Positions 20,204 to 28,334 of a stretch of 35,796 nt of DNA are shown one piece after another (the stretch's first letter is position 1; each line of letters begins with the position of its first letter). Source of the stretch: Acholeplasmataceae bacterium (lineage in GTDB: Bacteria > Bacillota > Negativicutes > Acidaminococcales > Acidaminococcaceae); NCBI GenBank assembly GCA_012517145.1, contig JAAYVM010000103.1, positions 1 to 35,796 of the forward strand, read 5' to 3'. The notes under the pieces were generated by a model that saw nothing but the letters and a program-made list of their open reading frames with translations, made no database searches and had not been told where the DNA came from. A program made the translations under genes and the position numbers.

Positions 20204-20875
20204 ATGGCAGTACGCGTAAATCCGACGCGTATGGAGTTGACTCGCCTTAAAAAGCGTTTGACAACTGCTGTCCGTGGCCATAAACTTCTGAAAGATAAAC
20301 GAGATGAAATGGTTCGCCAATTCATAATCCTTATACGCCGTAATTATGACCTGCGCCTTGAAGTTGAAAAAGCTGTGGAAGCCGTATCAACCCGTTTCAG
20401 CCTTGCCAAAGCACAGATGGGTGCTTTGCGTATTTCTGAAGCTTTGCTTTATCCTGCCCGCGCTGCCGTCTATGATGTCGGCGAACGTAATGTCATGAGT
20501 GTAAACGTTCCTACTATTTGTTACACTGGCAGTGATGAAAGCACTGATATTCCATATGCTTTCACGTTTACTTCCAGCGCGTTGGATAATGCGGTTATGG
20601 AATTGTCCGAACTTCTGCCGAAACTTTTGGAATTGGCAGAAGTAGAAAAAACTTGCAATCTTTTAGCTGATGAAATTGAAAAAACCCGTCGCCGTGTCAA
20701 TGCTTTGGAGTATGTCATGATTCCGGAAGTAGAGGAAAATATTAAATATATTACCATGAAGTTAGAAGAAAACGACAGGGCAAGCCTCGTTCGCCTGATG
20801 AAGGCCAAGGAAATGATGGCGGCTGCTGCCGAAAAAGCAGATAGGGAAAAAATGGCTGCCGCCGGTAATTTATGA
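20204..20875 (+). CDS. ntpD: V-type ATPase subunit D (central rotor shaft)
   Basis: The 223-residue rotor shaft, mostly two long helices. The N terminus NPTRMELTRLKKRLTTAVRG and the near-C-terminal RRRVNALEYVMIPEVEENI are the family signatures. The C-terminal tail is Lys/Ala-rich. It starts three bases after the B stop and ends the canonical ATPase set. No terminator is visible after it, so transcription probably continues into the racemase-like gene. Confidence 0.96.
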   Translation: MAVRVNPTRMELTRLKKRLTTAVRGHKLLKDKRDEMVRQFIILIRRNYDLRLEVEKAVEAVSTRFSLAKAQMGALRISEALLYPARAAVYDVGERNVMSVNVPTICYTGSDESTDIPYAFTFTSSALDNAVMELSELLPKLLELAEVEKTCNLLADEIEKTRRRVNALEYVMIPEVEENIKYITMKLEENDRASLVRLMKAKEMMAAAAEKADREKMAAAGNL

Positions 20876-20916
20876 TAAAATTAGCATGGTAGTAATTTAG
20901 CAAGGGAGATGAAAAA

Positions 20917-22197
20917 ATGGCAATGAAGAAGTATTCTTTTCACTACGGTCATGGGCACAAGGATTTTGCGCTTGATAGTGATCGCGTCATCAAAGAAGTA
21001 AAGATGGCGACAAAAGAGCCACTTCAGGATATAAAGGCCGCAGTTCTTGATGCCATTTATCATCCAATCGGTACTAAGCCGCTTAATGAAATCATAAAGC
21101 CTGGACAGACAGTGGCTTTTATCTGCAATGATCCAACGCGTGTTGCCAACAGCTTTGATTTTATGCCAGTATTGGTTAATGAGCTGAACAAACTGGGAAT
21201 TAAAGACGAAGACATGAGAATTGTCTTTGCTTTGGGTACTCACCGACTGATGACACATGAAGAAATGGTCGAGGGTGTTGGCGAAGAAGTTGCCGGCCGT
21301 ATCAAAATGCACAATAGTGATGCTAAAGCACAGGATGATTTCGAATATTTCGGAAAGACATCCTTTGGCACGCCTGTATGGATTAACAAACTTGTTTGTG
21401 ATGTTGATCACGTTATTTTGACAGGAACTATTGTTCACCATTATTTCGCCGGTTACGGCGGCGGGCGCAAAGCAATTCTGCCTGGTGTTGCGGCAATGGA
21501 AACCGTAAGGGTTAACCATAGTTTTATGTTAGATCCTCATTCTGGTCTTGGCAGATTGCATGGCAATCCTGTTTATGATGACCAGATGGAAGGCGTGGCG
21601 CTTTTTGCCAAGGGCCGCTCAATCTTTCTTTTTAATGCTATTTTGGATGATGAGCACCGTTTCTTAAAAATGTTTGCCGGTGACTACGACAAGGCTCATA
21701 TAGAAGCCTGTAAATTTGTCGACGAAGTTTACGGTGTGCCGATTCCGCAGGAGGCTGACGTGGTAATAGCAAGCTGCGGCGGTTATCCGAAAGATATCAA
21801 TGTTTATCAGATGCAGAAGACGATGGATAATGCCTGGTGTGCAGTGCGCGAGGGCGGCGTAGTTATTTTGCTGGCAGAATGCGCTGAAGGCAGTGGTTCT
21901 AAGGTTCTTGAAGAGACTTGCCGTAAGTATAATTCGCCGGATGCTATCAAAGAGCAATTAGAGCAAAATTTTGCCATAGGCGCCAATAAGGCTTTTGCGG
22001 TTACGCGTCTGATGAAAAAGGCTAAATATATTCTGGTTACAGCTCTTGATAAAGAGCTTGCTAAAGACATGCTTTTCGAAGCTGCAGTCGATACTGTCGA
22101 AGAAGCGCTTGCAAAAGCTGAAGAAATTGTCGGTAAAGATTATAAAGTAATTTTAATGCCGACAGGCAGCTTGACAGTACCGCTTTTGAAAAAATAA
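20917..22197 (+). CDS. larA: LarA-family nickel-dependent racemase homologue
   Basis: A 426-residue protein of the LarA family, whose founding member racemises lactate with a nickel-pincer (NPN) cofactor attached to lysine. The cofactor and active-site residues have counterparts: DPTR (R75), GTHR (H109), HHYFAGYGGGRK (H174/H175, K185) and NH (H201), at nearly the same numbers as in LarA of Lactiplantibacillus. Other LarA-like enzymes act on malate or aryl-lactates, so the substrate is open. Cofactor-synthesis genes (larB, larC, larE) are not in this window. The gap after ntpD is 41 bases without a terminator, so it is likely the last gene of the ATPase transcript. Confidence 0.85.
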   Translation: MAMKKYSFHYGHGHKDFALDSDRVIKEVKMATKEPLQDIKAAVLDAIYHPIGTKPLNEIIKPGQTVAFICNDPTRVANSFDFMPVLVNELNKLGIKDEDMRIVFALGTHRLMTHEEMVEGVGEEVAGRIKMHNSDAKAQDDFEYFGKTSFGTPVWINKLVCDVDHVILTGTIVHHYFAGYGGGRKAILPGVAAMETVRVNHSFMLDPHSGLGRLHGNPVYDDQMEGVALFAKGRSIFLFNAILDDEHRFLKMFAGDYDKAHIEACKFVDEVYGVPIPQEADVVIASCGGYPKDINVYQMQKTMDNAWCAVREGGVVILLAECAEGSGSKVLEETCRKYNSPDAIKEQLEQNFAIGANKAFAVTRLMKKAKYILVTALDKELAKDMLFEAAVDTVEEALAKAEEIVGKDYKVILMPTGSLTVPLLKK

Positions 22198-22214
22198 TAT
22201 TATAAGGTGAATTT

Positions 22215-22254
22215 AAATGGTTCCCATGCTGATAAGCATAGGAACCATTTTTAT
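22215..22254 (+). terminator. Terminator after the V-ATPase/LarA operon
   Basis: AAATGGTTCC (22215-22224) pairs with GGAACCATTT (22241-22250), with an inner ATGCT/AGCAT stem and a T-rich tail. Confidence 0.9.
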
Positions 22255-22377
22255 ATAACTCAATACAAAAAATAAACATAATCTAGTAAAGTATTATGGC
22301 AGGAGAATGAGTATACAAAAAAGAATATGTGAAATATTCATTTTGACAAAACAGTTATTTAAGAAAGGGGATTTATC

Positions 22378-22899
22378 ATGAGTGAGGTTGATCAAGATTT
22401 GAGCAAGTTGGTAAGTGATTATGCAATCGAAAATTTTAAACACGGTCTTAATTGTGCGGAAAGCGTTTTTGAAGCTTTGATTCGGGCCGGTGTTTTAAAA
22501 ATCAACAAGGATGCCGTAGGTATGTGTACAGGGTTTGGCGGCGGCATTGGTCTTTATGGAGCCACTTGCGGTGCACTTTCTGCAGCAGTTATGGCTAATA
22601 GCGCTGTCTATGGCCGTAAGGATCCTTATGCTGTAGATGCTGCTGTGCGAGGCTCAGAAATTGCCGATAAATACTACAGGCGTTATAATGCTTTGGTTCG
22701 TGAATTTGTGGAAAGAAATGGCTGTTCTTCCTGTGAAGGCATCAGCAGCAAATATGATGATTGGGAAGGCAAAGACAGAAAAATTTATTGTATGAAGATG
22801 ATTGGTGAGACTGCTGCACTTGCTTATAAATATTTGCAGATGCCGCAGGAGGAAGCTTTCAGCCTACCTTATGGTAAGAATATGAGGGATATGAGATAA
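22378..22899 (+). CDS. C_GCAxxG_C_C family putative redox protein
   Basis: A 173-residue protein with the cysteine pattern that names this family: NCAES near residue 22, MCTGFGGGIGLYGATCGALSA (about 48-68), then CSSC (about 119-122) and YCMKMIG further on. The family is annotated as a putative redox-active protein, possibly using cysteine disulfides or a metal site; its function is unknown. It has a strong GAAAGGGG ribosome site and is a single gene between terminators. The preceding 180 bases hold no clear promoter. It is not visibly linked to the convergent permeases. Confidence 0.82.
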   Translation: MSEVDQDLSKLVSDYAIENFKHGLNCAESVFEALIRAGVLKINKDAVGMCTGFGGGIGLYGATCGALSAAVMANSAVYGRKDPYAVDAAVRGSEIADKYYRRYNALVREFVERNGCSSCEGISSKYDDWEGKDRKIYCMKMIGETAALAYKYLQMPQEEAFSLPYGKNMRDMR

Positions 22900-22928
22900 A
22901 AGCCATCTGCTAAATCAAGTTTTGTCGT

Positions 22929-22972
22929 AAAAATAGCTCCAAGACTTTATATAAAGTCTCGGAGCTATTTTG
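22929..22972. terminator. Bidirectional-type hairpin between convergent genes
   Basis: AAAATAGCTCC (22930-22940) pairs with GGAGCTATTTT (22961-22971), with an AGACTTTAT/ATAAAGTCT inner stem. T runs on both sides can serve the redox gene and, less strongly, the permease operon. Confidence 0.8.
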
Positions 22973-23006
22973 TATTAGCAGTTAGCATTTTATATTCTCA
23001 TTTATT

Positions 23007-23546
23007 TTAATCGCTATATTTTTTGGCATTAGAATAGAGTTCGGCTATTTCGGCCTTGGAAGATACTTTTTCCAAAGCATAAGCGATGATGATTATACCA
23101 GGTATATTGATGAGTAAGCGTGTTATTGCAAAAGGAGCGCCTAAGGAAGTAAGTTCAAAAAGGAACATAGGGATTTTTGTTGTTGACCAGGCACCAATGA
23201 AAATAAGAATATTGCTGAATTTTGCACCTTTTTTCATTAAGACGGCGGCGACAGGAAAAGCACCATAAAGAGGCCCGCTAGCTGCTGAACCAAGAAAGAA
23301 GGAAAGCAAGATACCTTTAAAGCCAGAATTGGGACCTAGATGTTTCACCATAGTTTCTTTGGGAATCCAGACATCAAGTAGTCCAAGTAATATGAAGATG
23401 GGCGGGATCACCAGCAACATTTCTTTGAAGGAATAAGCCGTAATAGTTAATACTTTGAGACCAAGCGCATAGTTATAAATAAGTAAGAGAATGAACAGAG
23501 AACTTACCGCTACAAAAGCTTTGTATCTTAAGAGAATCTTTTTCAT
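23007..23546 (-). CDS. Permease half-protein (PF03773/DUF318-like), second half
   Basis: A 179-residue membrane protein with about five spans. The segment GFKGILLSFFLGSAASGPLYGAFPVAAVLMKKG is the pattern of the ArsP/DUF318 predicted permease family. In single-chain members two such repeats are fused; here the other repeat is the gene just upstream, with overlapping codons (ATGA at 23543-23546). The two chains probably form one transporter. Related proteins export metals or metalloids, but the substrate here is unknown. Expression should come from the CATATG-type promoter at 24061-24089. Confidence 0.75.
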   Translation of the reverse strand: MKKILLRYKAFVAVSSLFILLLIYNYALGLKVLTITAYSFKEMLLVIPPIFILLGLLDVWIPKETMVKHLGPNSGFKGILLSFFLGSAASGPLYGAFPVAAVLMKKGAKFSNILIFIGAWSTTKIPMFLFELTSLGAPFAITRLLINIPGIIIIAYALEKVSSKAEIAELYSNAKKYSD

Positions 23547-24025
23547 AGATTTGGTACCACCATTCCGATAGTATATGCTACTAAAAATGAGAAAAGAAAA
23601 GCAAAACCATTTCTGTACATTGCCAGTTTTAATCCAAAATATTTTTGCTCAATTGGCAGAGTAACAATTCCGACCATCATGAGGGTGGAGATAAAAGCTC
23701 CTAACTGCATGTAGCCTGCTCCGCCCTGCAGCAATAAAGCAGCTGTTGGGAAAGCTACAAAGCCAGGAATCAAAGTAACCGCACCTATAAGAGTCGCCAA
23801 TATTACACCTGTCCAACCTGATTCGCTGCCTATAACCTGAGCGATAAAAGCAGGCTCAACAACGGCCAGCAAGAAACTTACAAGTGCAATTACAACAAGG
23901 AATTCCGGCAAAATATTTTCAAAAGCTTTCCAAGCTTTTTTCAAAGCTTGTTTTGTTTTCATCTTATTTTTGAAAAATGAAATACCTAGGAGTGTCAGAG
24001 CAATAATGTATAATGCATAATCCAT
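23543..24025 (-). CDS. Permease half-protein (PF03773/DUF318-like), first half
   Basis: A 160-residue membrane protein with about four to five spans and the repeat GVILATLIGAVTLIPGFVAFPTAALLLQGGAG, equivalent to the conserved block of its partner. After the first membrane segment is a Lys-rich cytoplasmic stretch (FKNKMKTKQALKKAWKAFENIL) common at the start of this family. The ribosome site AAAGAGGTG precedes the ATG. Two promoters pointing to it carry the GACATATGTC palindrome, so it seems to belong to the same regulon as the genes transcribed the other way. Confidence 0.75.
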   Translation of the reverse strand: MDYALYIIALTLLGISFFKNKMKTKQALKKAWKAFENILPEFLVVIALVSFLLAVVEPAFIAQVIGSESGWTGVILATLIGAVTLIPGFVAFPTAALLLQGGAGYMQLGAFISTLMMVGIVTLPIEQKYFGLKLAMYRNGFAFLFSFLVAYTIGMVVPNL

Positions 24026-24060
24026 GTTTAGCGCACCTCTTTAAGTAAATTGTGAATATA

Positions 24061-24089
24061 AGAATACAATGATTTTCGACATATGTCAA
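24061..24089 (-). promoter_or_regulatory. Permease promoter with CATATG operator over the -35 box
   Basis: On the minus strand TTGACA (24089-24084), a 17-base spacer and TATTCT (24066-24061). The perfect palindrome GACATATGTC (24078-24087) covers the -35 box. Confidence 0.7.
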
Positions 24090-24144
24090 TAAATATAAAT
24101 AGTATTATGAAAATATAAGTATGGAAAATTTTCCCAAGATGTTA

Positions 24145-24172
24145 TTGACATATGTTAAAAACAAGATATAAT
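24145..24172 (+). promoter_or_regulatory. Promoter of the DUF5320 gene with CATATG operator
   Basis: TTGACA (24145-24150), a 16-base spacer and TATAAT (24167-24172). TTGACATATGTTAA overlays the -35 box. It lies about 70 bases before the DUF5320 start. Confidence 0.75.
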
Positions 24173-24196
24173 AAAAACATAAAGGGCATATGTCAA
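24168..24196 (-). promoter_or_regulatory. Second minus-strand promoter with CATATG operator
   Basis: On the minus strand TTGACA (24196-24191), a 17-base spacer and TATTAT (24173-24168). The -10 box overlaps the -10 box of the opposite promoter. The operator half-sites here read GACATATGCC. Confidence 0.5.
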
Positions 24197-24240
24197 TAAC
24201 AACCCTTTGTGATATTTTAAAATAATTGGAGGTGGCTTTT

Positions 24241-24516
24241 ATGCCGAGAAAAGACGCGACTGGCCCTATGGGTCGCGGTTCTATGACTGGAAGAGGTTTT
24301 GGAGTTTGTACAGGAGCTAATGCCAGTGGTTTTGGCAGAGGCATGGGAATAATGGGCTTAGGACTTGGTTTTAGAGGCTGTAGGAAAGGAGCTGGCTTCA
24401 GCGGTGTTAAGGTAAATAATGTCGCTGGCAATTCTGATAAAGAGTATCTTGCAAAACAAAAAGACCTTTTGGAAAAAAGACTTGAGCTTATTAACAAACA
24501 ATTAGAAGAAAAGTAA
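24241..24516 (+). CDS. DUF5320-type small Gly/Met-rich protein
   Basis: A 91-residue protein beginning MPRKDATGPMGRGSMTGRG, the pattern of DUF5320 proteins that accompany NifB/NifX-like, Mrp and DUF134 genes in anaerobes. The first 60 residues are rich in Gly, Arg and Met with two cysteines (VCTGAN and FRGCRKG). The last 30 form a charged coiled coil (KEYLAKQKDLLEKRLELINKQLEEK). The role is unknown; metal or cofactor handling is inferred from neighbours. The ATG at 24241 follows GGAGGTGG and is preferred over an in-frame upstream ATG at 24226. Controlled by the promoter/operator at 24145-24172. Confidence 0.75.
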   Translation: MPRKDATGPMGRGSMTGRGFGVCTGANASGFGRGMGIMGLGLGFRGCRKGAGFSGVKVNNVAGNSDKEYLAKQKDLLEKRLELINKQLEEK

Positions 24517-24517
24517 G

Positions 24518-24559
24518 AATACAATAATTAGCAGGGGTATCCCTGCTAATTATTGTATT
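24518..24559 (+). terminator. Hairpin after the DUF5320 gene
   Basis: A perfect 19-bp stem, AATACAATAATTAGCAGGG (24518-24536) with its complement (24541-24559), with loop GTAT. Only a short T run is present, so termination may be partial. Confidence 0.7.
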
Positions 24560-24703
24560 TAGACATTGTAGCCGGGTGATGCGTTGAATAGAAGTAAATT
24601 TGGTTCAAGCACATTTGACTTAACTCTCGCTTCTTTTGTATGATTGAAGAAAAAGCATGGTAATTCAGCGTTAATTCTATATAAAAGGAAAGAGAAAAAT
24701 TTT

Positions 24704-25629
24704 ATGAATAACATGAAATACGTATATGGACCTGTACCGTCCAGAAGGCTGGGTATATCCTTGGGGATAAGCCCCATTCCCAAGAAGACCTGTAATTATT
24801 CCTGCATTTACTGTCAACTGGGGCGAACGGATATAATGACCAATACGCGTAAAATGTTTTTTCCTGTTCAAAAGATCATGTCGGAATTTAATGAAGTTTT
24901 AAAAAAAGTATATTTTTTGATGTTGTTACAATCGTTGGTGAAGGAGAGCCGACACTATATTTGGGGCTGGGAGAACTTATAGATGCAATAAAGCAGAGAA
25001 CTGGTAAACCGGTGGCTTTGATTACGAACGGGGCTTTATTGTATGACAGCGATTTAAGACAAGAGGCAGCCAAGGCGGAAATCGTATTGCCTACTTTGGA
25101 TGCATATGATGAGGCCTCATTCAGAAAAATTAATCGGCCATTTGGTCAAATCAGCTTTGAAAGGGTTAATGCTGGACTGATTGCTTTTTCGGAAGAATAT
25201 GAAGGACAGCTTTGGCTGGAAATTATGCTGATGGCCGGCATAAATGACGACGAAGAGTCGTTGTCAAAATATGAGCAAGCTCTTAAAAAAAATAAATACG
25301 ACCGTCTTTACCTTAATACTCCCGTTCGGCCGCCGGCAGAGGCTGAAGTCGAAGTTCTTTCCTACGAAGCAATGAATAGAGCCGCTGCTCGGTTGGGGGG
25401 GATTTCCATTGATCTCCTTGTTTCAAAAGGTTTTCATAGCGAAATTGAAGATGATTACGAAGCCATTCTGAGCATTATCAAAAGGCATCCCATGAATCAG
25501 TTCGAAATCAGAAGTTTTTTAGAATCGCGTAACAGCCAGCGAATTGCTTGGATTATGTAGATGTTGGGGCGTGATGAAAATATTAATGTTCTGAATTATA
25601 GGGGGTTCAATACATATCGGCTTAAATAG
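24704..25629 (+). pseudogene. Radical SAM protein gene, interrupted by a frameshift and an in-frame TAG
   Basis: Together the frames encode a radical SAM enzyme of about 300 residues. [18 protein letters not shown] is followed by the Fe-S motif CNYSCIYC (C30, C34, C37). Then, one frame back, come [26 protein letters not shown] and LNTPVRPPAE, and a tail DENINVLNYRGF to TYRLK. The first break is a -1 change between 24898 and 24918, within T TTA AAA AAA G and a T6 run. The second is TAG at 25558-25560, after which the same frame continues with family-like sequence to 25629. Two lesions favour a decaying gene. Programmed slippage at the first site cannot be excluded, because the heptamer is a classic slippery one. 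The start follows AAAGGAAAGAG. Confidence 0.8.
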
Positions 25630-25641
25630 AACTCTTATTAT

Positions 25642-25669
25642 TTGACATATGTTGTAAACATTATATAAT
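25642..25669 (+). promoter_or_regulatory. Promoter of the DUF134-Mrp operon with CATATG operator
   Basis: TTGACA (25642-25647), a 16-base spacer and TATAAT (25664-25669). TTGACATATGTTG overlays the -35 box. It is nearly base-for-base the design of the 24145-24172 promoter. Confidence 0.78.
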
Positions 25670-25719
25670 TAATACACAATATTATATTTTTACAATAATT
25701 TAGGAAAAGGTGATTTACA

Positions 25720-26094
25720 GTGCCAAGACCAAGAAAAGGGAAAAAAGTTTGCTGCTTGCCGGAGATTAATCTTTATGGCCCTTTGAAATTACAGCGTGAA
25801 AATAATAAGTGCATATTGATGTCGGTAGAGGAATATGAAACGATTCGTCTCATTGATCTTGAAAAACTAACGCAGGAAGAATGTGGCGAAAGAATGCAGG
25901 TCGCAAGGACTACGATTCAGAAAATATATACTGATGCGCGCGAAAAGGTCGCCGAATCGTTGGTAAATGGCTGTATCTTAAAAATAGAGGGCGGAGACTA
26001 TCAACTATATAGTGAGATAGAAAAACCAATGGGTTGTGGAAGCTGCAGAAGAAGCAGATGCGGCAGAGGAAGAATGGAAAATAAGGATTTTTAA
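25720..26094 (+). CDS. DUF134 (UPF0251) predicted DNA-binding regulator
   Basis: A 124-residue protein starting with GTG and [21 protein letters not shown], the family's standard opening. A helix-turn-helix of sigma-70 region 4 type spans about [24 protein letters not shown] (55-78). The C terminus is Cys/Arg-rich ([12 protein letters not shown]), perhaps a metal or Fe-S site. DUF134 proteins are predicted regulators commonly found beside Mrp/NBP35 and radical SAM genes. Its own promoter has the CATATG palindrome, so it is the best candidate to bind that site and regulate itself, the permeases and the DUF5320 gene. That link is inference. The ribosome site is AAAAGGTG. Confidence 0.85.
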   Translation: MPRPRKGKKVCCLPEINLYGPLKLQRENNKCILMSVEEYETIRLIDLEKLTQEECGERMQVARTTIQKIYTDAREKVAESLVNGCILKIEGGDYQLYSEIEKPMGCGSCRRSRCGRGRMENKDF

Positions 26095-26115
26095 TAAGCT
26101 GAGGGGGAAGAGTCA

Positions 26116-26955
26116 ATGACCGATAAAAGTGAACAGGCTTGTTCCAATAATTGTGAATCTTGTAAGACTGAAACCAGTCCGGAGAATACGGATTTTTCCG
26201 CGAAACCGCATGAATTTAGCAGAATCAAAAAAGTAATCGGAGTGGTGAGCGGCAAAGGAGGCGTTGGTAAGTCACTAGTCACTTCTATGCTTGCAGTTGC
26301 AATGAATAAGAAAGGTTATAGTACGGCGATTCTTGATGCCGATGTTACCGGCCCATCGATACCGAAGGCGTTTGCTCTTAAAGGAAAGGCAGAAAGCAGC
26401 GAGTTCGGTCTTTTCCCAATGAAAAGCAAATCCGGGATTAAAATCATGTCGATAAATCTTTTGTTAGAAAATGATACCGACCCTGTACTTTGGCGTGGAC
26501 CACTTATCGGCGGCGCGGTAAAACAATTCTGGACCGATGTTATCTGGGGAGATGTCGATTATATGTTCATAGATATGCCTCCTGGAACGGGTGATGTTGC
26601 CCTTACCGTATTTCAATCAATCCCCGTTGATGGGATAATTGTTGTTACTTCACCACAGGAACTCGTTTCTATGATTGTCTCTAAAGCGTTGAAGATGGCG
26701 GAAATGATGAATATACCTATCATTGGGTTGGTAGAAAATATGTCTTATTTTAAATGCCCAGATACAGGGAAAGAATACAAAATTTTTGGTGAGAGCCATA
26801 TTGAAGAGACAGCGGCAGCTCATGATATAAAGATATTGGGTAAACTGCCGATAGATCCTGCTATTGCTACTGCCTGTGATAAAGGTGAAATAGAGCTTTA
26901 TGAGATTGACTGGCTTGCTTCAGTGGCAAAATATTTGGAAAACCATGTTGATTGA
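26116..26955 (+). CDS. Mrp/NBP35-family P-loop ATPase (Fe-S carrier type)
   Basis: A 279-residue cytosolic ATPase with the deviant Walker A GVVSGKGGVGKSLVTSM (about 43-59), the DADVTGPSIPK segment and DYMFIDMPPGTGDVALT. Family members bind and transfer Fe-S clusters. An N-terminal Cys group C9-x3-C13-x2-C16 (ACSNNCESC) resembles part of the NBP35 cluster site. Near the C terminus, where many relatives have CPxC, this protein has CPDT, so only one of the bridging cysteines is present. It follows the DUF134 gene by 21 bases and is co-transcribed from the CATATG promoter. Confidence 0.88.
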   Translation: MTDKSEQACSNNCESCKTETSPENTDFSAKPHEFSRIKKVIGVVSGKGGVGKSLVTSMLAVAMNKKGYSTAILDADVTGPSIPKAFALKGKAESSEFGLFPMKSKSGIKIMSINLLLENDTDPVLWRGPLIGGAVKQFWTDVIWGDVDYMFIDMPPGTGDVALTVFQSIPVDGIIVVTSPQELVSMIVSKALKMAEMMNIPIIGLVENMSYFKCPDTGKEYKIFGESHIEETAAAHDIKILGKLPIDPAIATACDKGEIELYEIDWLASVAKYLENHVD

Positions 26956-27023
26956 GAAAGCAGGCTAGACTCATTGGTAAAGGCTGCAATTCAACTTTTA
27001 CTTATAAGTGAGGTAGTTTAAGT

Positions 27024-27491
27024 ATGAGTGTAAGAAATATTAAGGAGTATAAGAAGGATGCTGTTTTACGTAAGAAATCCAATTACGTAAAGAAAGTCAA
27101 TCGGAAAATAATGGACCTAATCAGAGATATGGCTGATACGATGTACCATGCTAACGGGGTTGGTTTGGCTGCTCCTCAGGTCGGCATATCAAAAAGAGTC
27201 ATAACTATTGATATAGGTTCAGGTCTTATCAGTTTGATAAATCCCGAAATAGTGGAGCAAAAAGGCAATCAAACGGATATTGAGGGTTGCTTGAGCATAC
27301 CAGGAATTGTGGGGGAAGTAATTCGTCCCAACTGGGTAAGGATCCGCAGTTTAAATGAAAAAGGCGAACAGGTAGAACTTGAGGGCATGGGATTATTGGC
27401 GCGTGCTTTTTGCCATGAAATTGACCATCTCGACGGCATTTTGTTTATTGATAAGCTCGTACCAGGAACAGATAAGAATATCAATATATAG
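27024..27491 (+). CDS. def: Peptide deformylase
   Basis: This metalloenzyme removes the N-formyl group from new proteins. The 155-residue protein has all three motifs: GVGLAAPQ (45-52), EGCLS (87-91) with metal ligand C89, and HEIDH (131-135) with two His ligands and the catalytic Glu. The residue before HEIDH is Cys rather than the usual Gln (FCHEIDHLDG). It lies 68 bases after the ATPase gene with no terminator between, in a metal-related cluster rather than with fmt, so it could be an accessory copy; this cannot be judged from the window. Confidence 0.93.
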   Translation: MSVRNIKEYKKDAVLRKKSNYVKKVNRKIMDLIRDMADTMYHANGVGLAAPQVGISKRVITIDIGSGLISLINPEIVEQKGNQTDIEGCLSIPGIVGEVIRPNWVRIRSLNEKGEQVELEGMGLLARAFCHEIDHLDGILFIDKLVPGTDKNINI

Positions 27492-27493
27492 TC

Positions 27494-27530
27494 GCAATAA
27501 CTTATATATTGAAAAGTTATTGCTATTTAT
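27494..27530 (+). terminator. Weak terminator after def
   Basis: GCAATAACTT (27494-27503) pairs with AAGTTATTGC (27514-27523), followed by TATTTAT, with few consecutive T residues. Confidence 0.5.
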
Positions 27531-27587
27531 GTCATTAAGATACCATGTCAGACAAGTGCGCATATTTTCACTGAAAGGATAAGAAAA

Positions 27588-28313
27588 ATGTTCGAATGCA
27601 GCACGTTTATGTGGGTTGCGATTTTTGCACTGGCCGCGATGATAGTAAACGGCATCGGCATCTTGTTTGTATATAAAAACAAAGAAGCTGCATTAAATGC
27701 TAAGGAATACTTTATGTGTTTTGCTGCCGGCACTTTAATTTCTTCTTCTCTGACAGTGGCTTTCCCGCACGCATTGGAGAAAAACACAGGTGCGGGTTTG
27801 GCGGCTTTAGCAGGCTTTACTTTTATGTTTTTTTGTAATAAAATCATTAAATATAAAACCAAGGACAAGGAGTTAGCTTTCGGTATAACTGCATTGGTCG
27901 GTATCGGGATACATTCTTTTATAGATGGCATAATTTATTCTGTTACCTTCAGCGCAAGTACATACATAGGTTTGCTTGCAGGTGCAGGACTGGTAGCACA
28001 CGAATTTGCTGAAGGAGTAATTACTTTTGCAGCTTTGGTAAGTGCAAGTCTGAGTAGCAAAAAATCAATGTTTTATGCTTTTCTTTTTGCGGGTTTAACT
28101 ACTCCTATTGGAGCATTTTTAGTATATCCGGCTGTAAATCTTTTCAGCAGCTCAATTTTAGGAGCTGCACTTGGGTGGGTTTCAGGAGTTTTAATATATC
28201 TTTCGGCAGCCCATCTTTTGCCTGCTGTAAAAGATGGAGATCGTGGACATTCCTATTTTTCGTTTGTGTTTGGATTATCGTTATCTTTATTAATAGCATA
28301 TAGTCAAAAATAA
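27588..28313 (+). CDS. ZIP-family metal transporter
   Basis: A 241-residue membrane protein with about seven to eight spans, typical of ZIP divalent-metal importers. The metal-site motifs of transmembrane helices IV and V are HSFIDG (109-114) and HEFAEG (138-143). These match the His/Asp/Glu patterns that carry zinc, iron or manganese; which metal is not deducible. The ribosome site GAAAGGATAAG precedes the ATG. The next gene, a cupin, starts 21 bases after the stop. Confidence 0.88.
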   Translation: MFECSTFMWVAIFALAAMIVNGIGILFVYKNKEAALNAKEYFMCFAAGTLISSSLTVAFPHALEKNTGAGLAALAGFTFMFFCNKIIKYKTKDKELAFGITALVGIGIHSFIDGIIYSVTFSASTYIGLLAGAGLVAHEFAEGVITFAALVSASLSSKKSMFYAFLFAGLTTPIGAFLVYPAVNLFSSSILGAALGWVSGVLIYLSAAHLLPAVKDGDRGHSYFSFVFGLSLSLLIAYSQK

Positions 28314-28334
28314 AATTTAATGAGGGGGATTTTT

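Noticed and set aside
20881-21519. 212-residue minus-strand frame inside the LarA-like gene
   Set aside because: Shadow frame opposite a well-supported gene. Composition is rich in Cys/His/Asn, typical of antisense translation.
22342-22378. TTGACA at 22343 as promoter of the redox gene
   Set aside because: It lies only 35 bases before the ATG, so the -10 box would fall on the ribosome site, and no -10 is visible.
22307-22381. A 24-codon frame (MSIQKRICEIF...) overlapping the start of the C_GCAxxG_C_C gene by ATGA
   Set aside because: AGGAG lies only one or two bases before the ATG, too close for efficient initiation, and the composition looks random. It may be a leader but is not supported.
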